Shown: piece after piece, positions 24,548-32,566 of the stretch
Position numbering within the stretch: the stretch's first letter is position 1
Layout of the letters: each line of letters begins with the position of its first letter
From: UBA3537 sp038106885
GTDB lineage: Bacteria > Bacteroidota > Bacteroidia > Flavobacteriales > Flavobacteriaceae
DNA: 32,566 bases
Reading direction: 5' to 3'
Assembly (NCBI GenBank): GCA_038106885.1
Contig: JAYNFX010000013.1
Coordinates: forward strand, 1-32,566
Program-made: the position numbers and the translations under genes
Notes under the pieces: generated by a model
Database searches by the model: none
Told to the model about the DNA's origin: nothing
Seen by the model: the letters and a program-made list of their open reading frames with translations, nothing else

Positions 24548-25587
24548 TTATTTATGTATTAACAACAATTATTGCCATTTCTATAGGAATAAGTCTCGTT
24601 AATTTTTTTAGCCCTGGTGATGCAGTTTCTGATAGTACAATTTTAAAACTCACTGAGGTGTACTCAGATAATGATTCTCTTCAAACAAAAATTTCAGAAG
24701 CCAACAAACAACAACAAAATGGCCCAATTGATTTTCTAGTTGATATTGTTCCAGAAAATGCTTTCTCAGCTTTGAGTAATAATAAGCTCATGTTACAAGT
24801 AATTTTTCTAGCAATTTTTATTGGTATTTCTCTTTTGTTAATTGGTGAAAAAAAATCTAAACCGTTAAAAGATTTTTTTGATTCTTTAAATGATTTGGTT
24901 TTAAAAATGGTCGATTTAATAATGTTAACCGCACCATATGCAGTTTTTGCTTTATTAGCAAATGTAATAGTTTCATCTAATGATCCCGAATTACTTTATG
25001 CGCTGTTATTTTATGCTTTAGTTGTTTTAGCTGGATTAGGTCTTATGTTTTGCTTTTACATGCTTATGTTGTTTTTAATTACAAAAAAAAATCCCTTCTT
25101 GTTTGTAAAGCAAATAAGTCCAGCTCAGTTGTTAGCATTTTCAACAAGCAGTAGCGCAGCTACTTTGCCAGTTACTATGAATTGCATTGAAAAACGTGTT
25201 GGTGTTGATCGTGAGGTTTCAAGCTTTGTTTTACCTGTGGGTGCAACCATAAATATGGATGGAACTAGTTTGTATCAAGCAGTAGCTGCAGTTTTTATAG
25301 CTCAAGCACTTAATTTTGATTTGACATTTTCTGATCAATTAATGATTATTCTTACAGCTCTATTGGCATCAATTGGTAGTGCTGCAGTACCTGGAGCAGG
25401 TATGGTAATGCTTGTTATTGTTCTTGAATCTGTTGGTTTTCCAGCTGATAAATTGGGAATTGGATTAGCTCTAATTTTTGCTGTTGATAGGCCATTGGAT
25501 ATGTGTAGAACAGTTATCAATGTTACAGGAGATGCTACGGTTTCAACTGTAATTGCAAAACTCGAAGGTAAACTAAAAATTAAATAA
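24548..25587 (+). CDS. Dicarboxylate/amino acid:cation symporter (DAACS/SDF family; partial, N-terminus lost in gap)
   Basis: An inner-membrane secondary transporter for glutamate, aspartate or C4-dicarboxylates driven by Na+ or H+. The frame is open from the gap edge (YVLTTIIAISIGISLVNFFSPGDA), so an apparent GTG start at 24658 is internal and not real. The 345 visible residues include the HP1 serine-rich loop AFSTSSSAATLPVT, the TM7 motif ATINMDGTSLYQ, HP2 (ALLASIGSAAVPGAGMVM), and TM8 motif DRPLDMCRTVINVTGD with the substrate-selecting Arg/Asp region. A long polar loop (about 24620-24750) follows the first visible helix. About 90-110 residues are missing. The gene ends 2 bases from the convergent DCC-family gene. 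Confidence 0.92.
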
Positions 25588-25589
25588 TT

Positions 25590-25997
25590 TTAATCAAGAA
25601 ATCTAGATTTTATTTCTTTATCTGGCACCATGCATTTGTCATGTTTTCCAAACCAACTGTATCGTTTTTTAGCTATTAATTTATAAGCCCAATCTCTAAG
25701 CTTTTCAGGGACTAAGTACCCAATATAAAATAGCTTATGCCACCCCCCCAATATTACACATATTTTTAGAACTGCATTACTTTTGTAATAAACCTTTTTG
25801 TCATCAAATAAAACAATACTATCTAATGTATTAATTTCATTTTGTTTTAGTATAGTTTTTGCAAATTCTCCTTGTATTGGGGTGAATTTGAATTTCTTTT
25901 CTTTATCATTTCTCAGAACATAACGAATACTACTTTGGCATAAAAAACAAACTCCATCAAAAAGTATTATCATAATTTCATTTTTTAATTTTAACAA
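25590..25997 (-). CDS. DCC family thiol-disulfide oxidoreductase-like protein (DUF393)
   Basis: A small 135-residue protein whose N-terminus IILFDGVCFLCQSSIRYVL shows the DxxCxxC signature of the DCC family (Cys17 and Cys20), named for its conserved Asp-Cys-Cys. Further family features are FTPIQGEFAKTIL, the strand SIVLFDDKKVYYKSNAVLKI and a C-terminal YSWFGKHDKC. A thioredoxin-like redox role is proposed for the family, but the substrate is not known. With ATG at 25997 it overlaps mutS2 by 20 bases; an internal ATG at 25973 would remove 8 residues and the overlap. Either start is possible. It is the second gene of the mutS2 transcript. Confidence 0.88.
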   Translation of the reverse strand: MLKLKNEIMIILFDGVCFLCQSSIRYVLRNDKEKKFKFTPIQGEFAKTILKQNEINTLDSIVLFDDKKVYYKSNAVLKICVILGGWHKLFYIGYLVPEKLRDWAYKLIAKKRYSWFGKHDKCMVPDKEIKSRFLD

Positions 25998-28137
25998 ATT
26001 CCAAACGTTCTAAGCTTACAGTAGTTGTGAATAAACCATAATTAATTATTGCTTTACCTTTTTCAATTTTATCGATAGTACCGATTGATCTCCCGTCATC
26101 CATTCTTACATTTTCCCCAACTTTAAAATCATGTTTAGGTTTTTGTTGAACAAAAGGTTTTTTTTCTCTTTTTTTATTTTTTCTAATTTTATTTAACTTC
26201 TTTTCAACTTCTTTTTGTAATATTTTTTCTCTTTTAAGCTTGTTAATTTTTTGTTTGTCTGAAAGTTTCTCTTTTTTTGAGTTTTCAATTTGAACTAATT
26301 TGAATAGCTCAGAAAGAAGTTCTCTTTTACGTTTATTGTTTTGAAATTTATCACCTAAATCTCTAATTTTCTTACCTAAATAGATCAAGCGTTGATTGCT
26401 ATCGTATAGCTCTTGAAAACTTTGTAGTTTCTTTTGTGCTTTTTGATTTATACTTTCAAGTTTCTCCGCCTCAAGTTCTTTTTTCACTTCATTTTTTTTC
26501 AAAGCACGTTCAGTTTTTTCAAGTTTTGATCGTTCTTTTTGAAGTTTAGCAATTGTTTTTTCAAAACGAATTTTACCTCGTTCAATTTTTTTCTTTGAAC
26601 GATTAATTAAACTATAAGGAATTCCATTTTTTTGAGCTACTTCAAATGTAAATGAGCTACCTGCTTGACCAATAGCAAGTTTATAAATCGGTAATAGTGT
26701 CTTTTCATCAAACAACATATTAGCATTCTGAATATGTGGTAATTCGTTTGCTAAAAGTTTTAGATTACTGTAATGAGTTGTTATAATTCCAAAAGCACCT
26801 CGCTCATAGAAAACTTCTAAAAAGGTTTCTGCTAAAGCTCCTCCTAACTCAGGATCACTTCCTGTTCCAAATTCATCAATAAGGAATAATGTTTCATTTG
26901 TACATTTCTTTAGAAAATGATTCATTTGTTTTAATCTATAGCTATATGTACTTAAATGGTTTTCAATTGACTGATTATCGCCAATATCACTTAATATATT
27001 TTGATAAAAGCACATTTTTGAATGTTCATTAACTGGAACTAAAAGTCCAGATTGTAACATTAATTGAATTAAACCAACAGTTTTTAACGTTATACTTTTT
27101 CCACCTGCATTGGGTCCAGAAATTACAATTATTCGACTTTCATTATTAAGAGTTATTGTTTGTGGAAAAGTTTTTTTATTCTCCTTTTTATTTGCCACAA
27201 GGAGTAGTGGGTGATAAGCATCTTTGAGTTGTAATTCTTTATTATTATTTAAAATTGGTAGAATTCCATTAATTTCTCTTGCATATTTTGCTTTGGCATA
27301 TACTAAGTCCATAAGAATTAAATAGTCTTGATACTTACTAAGCAGTGGTTTAAAGCCGCGTATATAATTTGTCAGTTCAATTAAAATTCTTTTAATCTCC
27401 TCAGTTTCATCAAACTCAAGATTATTTAAGTCCCTTTGGTGTTTATGAGTCGTATCAGGCTCAATATAAACTATACTTCCTGTCTTGCTTGCACCTAAAA
27501 TACTACCCTTAACTTTCCTACGGTACATAGCCTTAACTGCTAAAACCCTTCTATTTTCCATTACTGTTTCTCGAATTTCATCAAGATATTCAGCACTATT
27601 ATATTGGCTTAGAGCAGAATTGAAACTAGTATTTATTTTTGTTCTAACTGATTGAATAGATTTTCTAATACTGTATAATAAATCAGAAGCATCATTCCTT
27701 ATTTCTCCGTACTTATCTATAATGCTGTTAATTTCATTCGAAATCAAGTCAGTTTTTTCAATTTTTTCAGAAATATCAAATATTAGAGGATAATATTCTT
27801 TAAATTTTTTAAAAAATTTGAGTAATATATTACATGTAATAGATAGCGAAGAAATTTTTCTAAACTGTTCAATTTCAAGAAAATTATTTTCAATTCGTAA
27901 AGTTTTTAATTCTTCAATGATATCCTCAAATCCATGATTTGGTATTCGATTTTCGTTTTCAAATGAAGATAAAAATTCACTAACTAAATTTAATGCATCT
28001 ATTGCGTCCTTTTCTTTACTTAACGGCTTAAGTTTCTTTACCTGATTTTTACCAAGGGAAGTTATACAGTAAGCTTCTACTTGTGCTTTTACTATATCAA
28101 ACTCTAAATCATCAAGTGTTTTTTGCGAAATACTCAC
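25978..28137 (-). CDS. mutS2: MutS2-type DNA mismatch-repair-like ATPase (Smr domain not seen)
   Basis: A 719-residue MutS homologue without the mismatch-recognition domain I. Residues 1-320 contain the helical clamp/lever core (MENRRVLAVKAMYRRKVKGS). The ATPase follows with Walker A SGPNAGGKS (Lys347), Walker B TLFLIDEFGTGSDP, and ITTHYSNLK. Residues about 520-665 are a very Lys/Glu-rich coiled-coil stretch, and 668-715 look like a KOW/SH3-like strand domain (VGENVRMDDGRSIGTID). Firmicute MutS2 proteins are near 780 residues and end in an Smr nuclease domain; I see none here, as is common in Flavobacteriia. MutS2 is linked to suppression of recombination and, in Bacillus, rescue of collided ribosomes. 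The start is GTG at 28137. Confidence 0.9.
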   Translation of the reverse strand: MSISQKTLDDLEFDIVKAQVEAYCITSLGKNQVKKLKPLSKEKDAIDALNLVSEFLSSFENENRIPNHGFEDIIEELKTLRIENNFLEIEQFRKISSLSITCNILLKFFKKFKEYYPLIFDISEKIEKTDLISNEINSIIDKYGEIRNDASDLLYSIRKSIQSVRTKINTSFNSALSQYNSAEYLDEIRETVMENRRVLAVKAMYRRKVKGSILGASKTGSIVYIEPDTTHKHQRDLNNLEFDETEEIKRILIELTNYIRGFKPLLSKYQDYLILMDLVYAKAKYAREINGILPILNNNKELQLKDAYHPLLLVANKKENKKTFPQTITLNNESRIIVISGPNAGGKSITLKTVGLIQLMLQSGLLVPVNEHSKMCFYQNILSDIGDNQSIENHLSTYSYRLKQMNHFLKKCTNETLFLIDEFGTGSDPELGGALAETFLEVFYERGAFGIITTHYSNLKLLANELPHIQNANMLFDEKTLLPIYKLAIGQAGSSFTFEVAQKNGIPYSLINRSKKKIERGKIRFEKTIAKLQKERSKLEKTERALKKNEVKKELEAEKLESINQKAQKKLQSFQELYDSNQRLIYLGKKIRDLGDKFQNNKRKRELLSELFKLVQIENSKKEKLSDKQKINKLKREKILQKEVEKKLNKIRKNKKREKKPFVQQKPKHDFKVGENVRMDDGRSIGTIDKIEKGKAIINYGLFTTTVSLERLEFVKIKK

Positions 28138-28157
28138 TGTAATTATTTTAACATGGA

Positions 28158-28165
28158 CAAATTTA
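28158..28165 (-). promoter_or_regulatory. Bacteroidota -7 box (TAAATTTG) for mutS2
   Basis: The minus strand reads TAAATTTG, a perfect TAnnTTTG match 21 bases upstream of the GTG start, predicting a leader of about 14 bases. A -33 TTTG at normal spacing is not evident. Confidence 0.4.
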
Positions 28166-28189
28166 GGTATTAATGTTAAGAATATAATT

Positions 28190-28197
28190 TAAATTTG
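28190..28197 (+). promoter_or_regulatory. Bacteroidota -7 box (TAAATTTG) for ung
   Basis: The plus strand carries the identical octamer TAAATTTG 19 bases before the ung ATG, predicting a leader of about 12 bases. Together with the minus-strand box at 28158-28165 it forms a symmetric divergent promoter pair within 40 bases. Confidence 0.45.
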
Positions 28198-28215
28198 TAG
28201 CGTTAGCATTTATTT

Positions 28216-28908
28216 ATGAATTCTAAGTCTCAAATTGAATTTTATTTAAATAAGGATTGGTCTTTGTTTTTGTCCTCTGAAATTAGACAACCTTATTTCA
28301 AATCATTAAAAGCTTTTTTAAATAAAGAATACAACAATCATATTTGCTACCCTTCAAAAGATAAAGTTTTTAACGCTTTTAATTTATGTCCTATAAATGA
28401 GCTAAAAGTTGTAATTATTGGACAAGATCCATATCATGGTAAAGATCAAGCAAATGGTTTAGCATTTTCTGTCAATAATGGTATTTCTCATCCTCCATCA
28501 CTAGCTAATATTTTTAAAGAATTAAAAAATGATTTAGGATTAAAGTATCCAAAAAATGGAAATTTGAAAGTTTGGAGTAATCAAGGGGTTTTACTTTTAA
28601 ATACTATTTTAACTGTTAAGGAATCACAACCTGGTAGTCACAAGGAAATTGGATGGGAAAAATTTACCGATCAAGTAATTAAAAATATTTCAAAATCTTA
28701 TTCAAATGTAGCATTTATGTTGTGGGGAACTTATGCGAAAAAAAAAGTAAAGCTAATTGATACAAGTAAACATATGATATTTGAATGTGGTCATCCCTCA
28801 CCACTAAGTGCTAATCGTGGTTATTGGTTTGGGAATAAACACTTTAGTAAGGTTAATTCTTATTTGAAATCAATTGGTGAATTACCAATTAATTGGCATA
28901 TTAAGTAG
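28216..28908 (+). CDS. ung: Uracil-DNA glycosylase (family 1 UNG)
   Basis: Removes uracil from DNA to start base-excision repair. The 230-residue protein carries the water-activating loop IGQDPYHGKDQANGLAFSV with catalytic Asp71, the uracil-recognition segment VLLLNTILTV with its Asn, and the DNA-intercalation loop HPSPLSANRGYW with His193. The length is normal for bacterial Ung. It is divergent from mutS2 across only 78 bases, and both genes have a perfect TAAATTTG promoter box, a plausible shared repair-gene control region. Confidence 0.96.
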   Translation: MNSKSQIEFYLNKDWSLFLSSEIRQPYFKSLKAFLNKEYNNHICYPSKDKVFNAFNLCPINELKVVIIGQDPYHGKDQANGLAFSVNNGISHPPSLANIFKELKNDLGLKYPKNGNLKVWSNQGVLLLNTILTVKESQPGSHKEIGWEKFTDQVIKNISKSYSNVAFMLWGTYAKKKVKLIDTSKHMIFECGHPSPLSANRGYWFGNKHFSKVNSYLKSIGELPINWHIK

Positions 28909-29010
28909 CTTTTGATATGTATTCTTCATAAATCATATAATTTGCTGCATATGTCATAGCCAATCCTTAAACATAATTGTAAATTTAAATTAAGTTATTT
29001 TACCGTTGAG

Positions 29011-30492
29011 ATGAAATTTTTTTATTACTGGTTTTTGTTTTTTAATTTTTATCTGTGTTTAAATAATAATTTTTATTCTCAGTCTAATAAAGAGATTAAA
29101 CCGCCAAATTTTTTATTTGTCCTAGTTGATGATCAGCCATTTGATGCAATCGGTTTTGTTAAGAGGTATCCTTTTTTAAAAACGCCTAATATAGATAGGT
29201 TATACAAAGAGGGAGTAAATTTCGAAAATTTTTTTGTTACACAGTCAATATGCTCCCCTTCAAGAGCAAGTTTTCTTACCGGGACTTATCCACACATTCA
29301 TGGGGCTAATCAAAACAACAAATATGTAGATCCAAATTGGGAAAAATTTGCTCCATACACAGTTCATTTACAAGATGCTGGATATCAAACAGCTCATATA
29401 GGAAAAATTCACATGGCTCATTTTAAAGGTAAGGATCATATTAGACCAGGGTTTGATTATTGGTTTAGTTTTGTTGGTCAAGGAAAGTATATTGATCCAC
29501 CTGTGAATGACAATGGTTTTGAATATAAAGAGAAAGGTTACATAACAGATATTTTAACTGAAAAAACCATTGATTGGCTTAAAGAAAAAAGAGATCCAAA
29601 TAAACCTTTTAGTTTAAATCTTTGGCATAAAGCCGTTCATGAACCTCATATTCCTGCTCAAAGGCATAATGATCTATATGATAAAGTAGAACTTCCAACT
29701 CCACCATACGATACTCATAAAGAAACATTTAAAGACAAACCATTATGGCAAAGAAAAAAAACTTTTGGGTTTGAATGGAAAAAAAACTTACCTATTCCTG
29801 ATGAATTGCCTGAAAAAAAGTGGCCTATAAATTATGAAAGAAATATTCAGTTGTTAAAATGTATAATTGCAATTGATGAATCTTTGGGTAAGGTTTTAAA
29901 GGTATTAGAAGAGATTGGTGAGCTTGATAATACAGTTGTAATTTACAGTAGTGATAATGGATATTTTTTAGGAGAACATACATTTAATGACAAAAGATTA
30001 GCCTATGAAAACTCAATGCGAATTCCAATGCTAATTAGATTTCCTGCTTTAATAAAAAATAAAACTACTATTAGTGAGCAATGTTTAAATATTGATGTTG
30101 CTCCAACCATTCTAGATTTAGCAGGTGTTGAAATTCCATCTTACATGCAAGGGGATTCAATGAAAGAACTACTCAAAGGGGAAAAAGTTAGTAATTGGAG
30201 AAAGTCAATTCTTTTTGAATATTATTTGGATTCATATTGGCCTTATGCGGGCCCAAATTTGATAGCAGTTCGAACAGATCGTTATAAATTAGTAGATAAT
30301 TTTATTAAAAATGATATAGATGAGCTATATGATCTCAAACATGATCCAGGGGAGCTTAATAATTTAATTAATAATGATAATTATGATAAAATTGAAGAAG
30401 AATTAAGAAATGAAGCTACAAGATTAAAGTCATATTATAATTACAATCCTGATCGAGATTGGTGGTTGAGAAAAGTGCTAAAAAATAATTAA
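29011..30492 (+). CDS. Secreted family S1 formylglycine-dependent sulfatase
   Basis: A 493-residue sulfatase with a hydrophobic N-terminal export signal (FFYYWFLFFNFYLCLN, cut probably near FYSQ). The catalytic signature CSPSRASFLTG begins at Cys81, the residue that would be oxidised to formylglycine by FGE or an anSME. Calcium ligands are Asp40-Asp41 in VLVDDQ and Asp315-Asn316 in YSSDNGYFLGEH; GKIHMAHF provides the conserved Lys/His pair. The YSSDNGYFLGEH and AYENSMRIPMLIRFP segments resemble glucosamine-6-sulfatase/iduronate-sulfatase-like S1 subfamilies, but the sugar substrate cannot be fixed by eye. Its stop lies 20 bases before the SusC-like gene, so they are probably one operon that desulfates a marine or host glycan for uptake. 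Confidence 0.93.
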   Translation: MKFFYYWFLFFNFYLCLNNNFYSQSNKEIKPPNFLFVLVDDQPFDAIGFVKRYPFLKTPNIDRLYKEGVNFENFFVTQSICSPSRASFLTGTYPHIHGANQNNKYVDPNWEKFAPYTVHLQDAGYQTAHIGKIHMAHFKGKDHIRPGFDYWFSFVGQGKYIDPPVNDNGFEYKEKGYITDILTEKTIDWLKEKRDPNKPFSLNLWHKAVHEPHIPAQRHNDLYDKVELPTPPYDTHKETFKDKPLWQRKKTFGFEWKKNLPIPDELPEKKWPINYERNIQLLKCIIAIDESLGKVLKVLEEIGELDNTVVIYSSDNGYFLGEHTFNDKRLAYENSMRIPMLIRFPALIKNKTTISEQCLNIDVAPTILDLAGVEIPSYMQGDSMKELLKGEKVSNWRKSILFEYYLDSYWPYAGPNLIAVRTDRYKLVDNFIKNDIDELYDLKHDPGELNNLINNDNYDKIEEELRNEATRLKSYYNYNPDRDWWLRKVLKNN

Positions 30493-30512
30493 TTTTAATT
30501 AAAAGTCTAAGA

Positions 30513-32566
30513 ATGAAAAATTTTATAAGATTCTGTTGCTTGGTTGTTTTTTCAATTTTCACAATTGCTACTTATGCCCAAAAAATTGAAGGATTTGGAA
30601 AGGTTTTAGATAAAGAAACTAATTCTCCTTTACCTGGTGCAACAATTGTTATAAAAGATTCTTCAAATGGAGTCACTACAGATTTTGATGGAAATTTCAA
30701 AATTAAATCATCACTTGGAGATGTTTTAGTTGTTTCATACATAGGATATAATTCAATTGAAGTTGTTGTTGTAGAAAGTGAAATGATAATTTTGATGGAA
30801 CCCGACTTGGCTGAGCTTGAAGAAGTTACAATAAGTGTTGGATATTTTGATGTTAGCAAGAAAGACCTTTCTGGATCTATATCTCAAATTAATACCGAAC
30901 AACTAGAAAAAAATAGAGGATCCTCGCTAGAAAACCTTCTCCAAGGTCAAGTTGCAGGTGTTGTTATAAATGAAAGTTCTGAGCCTGGAGGAGGAGTTGG
31001 TATATCAATTAGAGGAACTAACTCAATCCTTGGAGGGACACAGCCACTTTATGTACTTGATGGAATACCAATTAGTCCAATTTCTGATGCTGAAGGTAAT
31101 ACTACATCTGGAAATGCCCAAACTTCAATGAATTTCATTAACCCAAATGATATAGAAAAAATAGAGATTTTAAAAGATGCAGCAGCGACTGCAGTATATG
31201 GAGCTAGAGGAGCTAATGGAGTTGTTTTGATCACCTCAAAGTCTGCTAATAAAAATAAGGGAGAAGATAAAATTTCAGTTACAATTGATAGTTATTTGAC
31301 AAGCGTAAGAGAAAAAATAAATGTTATGGATGGACCTGGTTTTGAGTCTTATATGAATCAGCGTGTTTTAAATCAAATTTATCAGCAGATTACTAATCCA
31401 GATAGAGAGGGGGGTGCATTTGACGGGTCTCAAGTACTAACTGTAGAGAATTACCCTGAGATTGATGATTATTCTATCCCATATGTTGAATCAACTGGGA
31501 TTAGTACTGACTGGCAAGATGAAACTTATAGATTAGCTTCGACTAATTCAGTAAATTTAAGTTATATGGGTGGTGATTTTAAGAAAAACCTATCTATTAA
31601 TTTGGGTTTATTTGATCAAGAAGGAGTAATTGTAAATTCTACTAATAAACGCTGGTTTCTAAACACAAGTGCTAAAACTAAAGCTTTTGGAGATAAAATA
31701 GATATTTACTCAAGAACAAACTTATCATACAAAGAAGGTAATGCATCATCAGTTGGAAATGGACAGATATTTATGCAAAAAAGTGTTGTATCACAAGTTT
31801 TACAATTTCAACCAATATATTCTCTTCTAGATACTGGTGAAACAGATGATGTGTATTCAAGTCTTAATGAAGGAGATTTAATTTCAAATCCTTACACTCT
31901 AGCAAAATACGTTATCGATCAAAAGGAATCATTCCGAATTAGACAAGCATTGTCTATTATTGGAAAATTAACACCACAATTGACAGCTACTTTTAGAGGT
32001 GCTTATGATTATCAAAATAACACTCGTGATAATTATTATCCATCAAACACAACTCGTGGTTATATAAACAATGGTGAGGCTTCACAATCATCTTTGGTTA
32101 ATCGAAAAATTTATGCTGAAGGAAATTTAAGATATAGAAACAGAATTAATCAACATAGAATTGATGCCACTTTAGTAGCGACATATGAGCAAAATACAAT
32201 ACGTTCCATGTTCAATAAAGCAACAGGTTTTGCAAATGACAATACATCGTTTTATAATTTTAATGTAGCTGATGAAATTTTTGTTCCAATTTCGCAATAT
32301 CGTGAAAATGGTTTACTGTCAGCATTAACTAGATTTGGTTACAATTATAACAGAAAGTATTATATTGATTTGAACGCACGAGTTGATGCTTCTTCAAAAT
32401 TTGCTGAGAATAAAAAAAGTGCTATTTTTCCTTCAGTTGCTATATCATGGGTAATTTCAAAGGAACGTTTTCTAAGAAATTTAAGAAGAATTAATGATTT
32501 AAAACTTCGATTTTCATATGGTAAAACAGGTAGTAATCCAATATCTCCATATCAGTCTCTTGCACT
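30513..32566 (+). CDS. SusC/RagA-family TonB-linked outer-membrane receptor (partial, C-terminus beyond right edge)
   Basis: ATG at 30513 opens a frame that stays open to the window end, about 684 residues of an expected 1,000 or so. A signal peptide (MKNFIRFCCLVVFSIFTIAT, cut after YAQ) is followed by a CarboxypepD_reg-like domain (about 24-97: GFGKVLDKETNSPLPGATIV, TTDFDGNFKIK). The TonB-dependent plug (about 115-245) carries LLQGQVAGVVINESSEPGGG, ISIRGTNSILGG and PLYVLDGIPIS, then the SusC/RagA signature ILKDAAATAVYGARGANGVV. Barrel strands follow to the edge. SusC proteins import oligosaccharides with a SusD lipoprotein, expected next downstream. Close linkage to the sulfatase suggests a sulfated polysaccharide. 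Confidence 0.95.
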   Translation, partial: MKNFIRFCCLVVFSIFTIATYAQKIEGFGKVLDKETNSPLPGATIVIKDSSNGVTTDFDGNFKIKSSLGDVLVVSYIGYNSIEVVVVESEMIILMEPDLAELEEVTISVGYFDVSKKDLSGSISQINTEQLEKNRGSSLENLLQGQVAGVVINESSEPGGGVGISIRGTNSILGGTQPLYVLDGIPISPISDAEGNTTSGNAQTSMNFINPNDIEKIEILKDAAATAVYGARGANGVVLITSKSANKNKGEDKISVTIDSYLTSVREKINVMDGPGFESYMNQRVLNQIYQQITNPDREGGAFDGSQVLTVENYPEIDDYSIPYVESTGISTDWQDETYRLASTNSVNLSYMGGDFKKNLSINLGLFDQEGVIVNSTNKRWFLNTSAKTKAFGDKIDIYSRTNLSYKEGNASSVGNGQIFMQKSVVSQVLQFQPIYSLLDTGETDDVYSSLNEGDLISNPYTLAKYVIDQKESFRIRQALSIIGKLTPQLTATFRGAYDYQNNTRDNYYPSNTTRGYINNGEASQSSLVNRKIYAEGNLRYRNRINQHRIDATLVATYEQNTIRSMFNKATGFANDNTSFYNFNVADEIFVPISQYRENGLLSALTRFGYNYNRKYYIDLNARVDASSKFAENKKSAIFPSVAISWVISKERFLRNLRRINDLKLRFSYGKTGSNPISPYQSLA

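Noticed and set aside
24360..24602. Frame crossing the second N gap in another reading frame
   Set aside because: It overlaps aroC out of frame and is only open because Ns carry no stop codons.
24658..24660. GTG as the start of the symporter
   Set aside because: The frame is open upstream to the gap with a proper transmembrane helix, so this codon is internal.
30572..31234. Minus-strand frames opposite the SusC-like gene
   Set aside because: Antisense to conserved plug-domain motifs on the plus strand; Ser/Thr/Ile-rich composition is typical of reverse reading.
1..32566. Search for CRISPR arrays, tRNA/rRNA genes, transposases, integrases, phage or defence genes
   Set aside because: No direct-repeat array, no cloverleaf-like sequence, and no recognisable mobile or defence protein was seen on either strand; small unconventional RNAs cannot be excluded by eye.

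Overview
The window looks like a chromosomal scaffold from a marine or aquatic member of the Flavobacteriia (Bacteroidota). The DNA is strongly AT-rich. Gene content and order are typical of Flavobacteriaceae: divergent tsaD/tamB, lptD-ridA facing an Amidase_3 plus MlaD pair, a GH3/serine-hydrolase fusion next to bshA, a MutS2 of about 720 residues, and a SusC/RagA receptor. Intergenic regions carry matches to the Bacteroidota -7 promoter box TAnnTTTG and lack Shine-Dalgarno motifs. No tRNA, rRNA, CRISPR array, insertion sequence or phage gene was seen. No stretch over 300 bases lacks a gene.

Two runs of exactly 100 N (1787-1886 and 24448-24547) are scaffold gaps. Each falsely joins two unrelated genes: rsmE with a DUF4159 gene, and aroC with a dicarboxylate/amino-acid symporter. 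All four are annotated here as separate partial genes.

Region 1 (1-3297, minus strand): an RNA-modification block, tsaD, rsmE, DUF4159, a SpoU/TrmH methyltransferase and a THUMP-like SAM methyltransferase cut by the left edge. Region 2 (3503-10945, plus): a very large TamB-domain protein, then pfkA, gap and a GlcNAc-kinase-like ATPase. The pfkA leader holds two LacI/PurR-like palindromes. Region 3 (10947-13978, minus): ridA and lptD. Region 4 (14092-19231, plus): periplasmic amidase with a SPOR-like tail, MlaD/MCE protein, then a split membrane Fe-S oxidoreductase with a HAD-like gene between its subunits, and a small conserved protein. Region 5 (19274-25587, plus): GH3-beta-lactamase fusion, bshA, aroC, symporter. 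Region 6 (25590-28137, minus): DCC-family protein and MutS2. Region 7 (28216-end, plus): ung, then a sulfatase and a SusC-like TonB receptor, probably the start of a polysaccharide utilisation locus for a sulfated glycan that runs off the right edge.

The main themes are housekeeping (tRNA/rRNA modification, glycolysis, chorismate, bacillithiol, DNA repair) and envelope biogenesis (TamB, LptD, MlaD, amidase, GH3). The only clearly accessory, niche-related part is the sulfatase/SusC pair. I did not find a convincing new defence or mobile system. The most open items are the HAD-interrupted Fe-S module, the pfkA palindromes, and the unusual start region of tamB.
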